Positions 36,511 to 36,522 of a DNA stretch of 36,522 nt are shown piece after piece. How positions within the stretch are numbered: the first letter of the stretch is position 1; each line of letters starts with the position of its first letter. Below the pieces are notes generated by a model that saw nothing but the letters and a program-made list of their open reading frames with translations, was not told where the DNA came from and did no database searches. Made by a program: the position numbers and the translations under genes. The stretch comes from Lentilactobacillus kefiri (GTDB lineage Bacteria > Bacillota > Bacilli > Lactobacillales > Lactobacillaceae), in contig NZ_BJVK01000021.1 of the NCBI RefSeq assembly GCF_007989105.1, forward strand, positions 1 through 36,522. The letters run 5' to 3'.

Positions 36511-36522
36511 CTTTAGTTACTT

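Noticed and set aside
36289-36522. Possible ydaO-type c-di-AMP riboswitch upstream of kimA
   Set aside because: I see none of the characteristic conserved segments; the region holds a promoter, a dyad and a terminator instead.

Overview
The window is core chromosome of a low-GC Gram-positive bacterium. The gene set and order point to a lactic acid bacterium of the Lactobacillaceae, possibly Lentilactobacillus or a relative; the genus is an inference from general resemblance. Supporting signs are the rapZ-yvcK-whiA cluster, hprK-lgt-gpsA-galU, a Bacillus-type phoPR-pst block, secA-prfB, the comF operon, strong AGGAGG ribosome binding sites and frequent TTG starts. I see 33 protein genes, no rRNA or tRNA, no insertion sequence, no prophage and no CRISPR array. 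No stretch over about 300 bases lacks a gene.

Layout. Only four genes are on the + strand: a zinc alcohol dehydrogenase at the left edge, yigZ, and lrgA-lrgB. The rest read leftward. From left to right: adh (+); rapZ-yvcK-whiA (peptidoglycan precursor and division control) from its own promoter; uvrB-uvrA (excision repair) from a promoter with a LexA-type box in its spacer; a YfbR-like HD phosphohydrolase; trxB; then a run pspC-yvlD-hprK-lgt-gpsA-galU (envelope proteins, carbon-catabolite kinase, lipoprotein and lipid synthesis, UDP-glucose). Next is the phosphate block minJ-like/phoP/phoR and pstS-pstC-pstA-pstB1-pstB2-phoU with a well-formed PhoP box array. It is followed by secA-prfB, hpf, comFA-comFC, divergent yigZ, tagO, lrgAB and a KimA-type potassium importer.

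How the genes work together. Several transcription units put envelope growth next to nutrient sensing. GlmR/YvcK and RapZ tie carbon flow to cell wall precursors. HprK controls catabolite repression through HPr. PhoPR and Pst handle phosphate, and TagO starts wall teichoic acid, a major phosphate sink. LrgAB (related to the PftAB pyruvate transporter) and KimA (related to a c-di-AMP-controlled K+ importer) link to central metabolism and turgor.

The most notable sequence-level observations are: the prfB programmed +1 frameshift; the 11-bp-periodic Pho box; the LexA-type uvrB promoter followed by a terminator-like hairpin in the leader; a crowded lrgAB control region (Crp/Fnr-like dyad, cre-like site, paired direct repeats); a doubly hairpinned hpf leader; a PhoR with almost no extracytoplasmic part; and a PstS without a lipobox. 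I do not see a clearly novel multi-gene system; the interest here is mainly in regulation.
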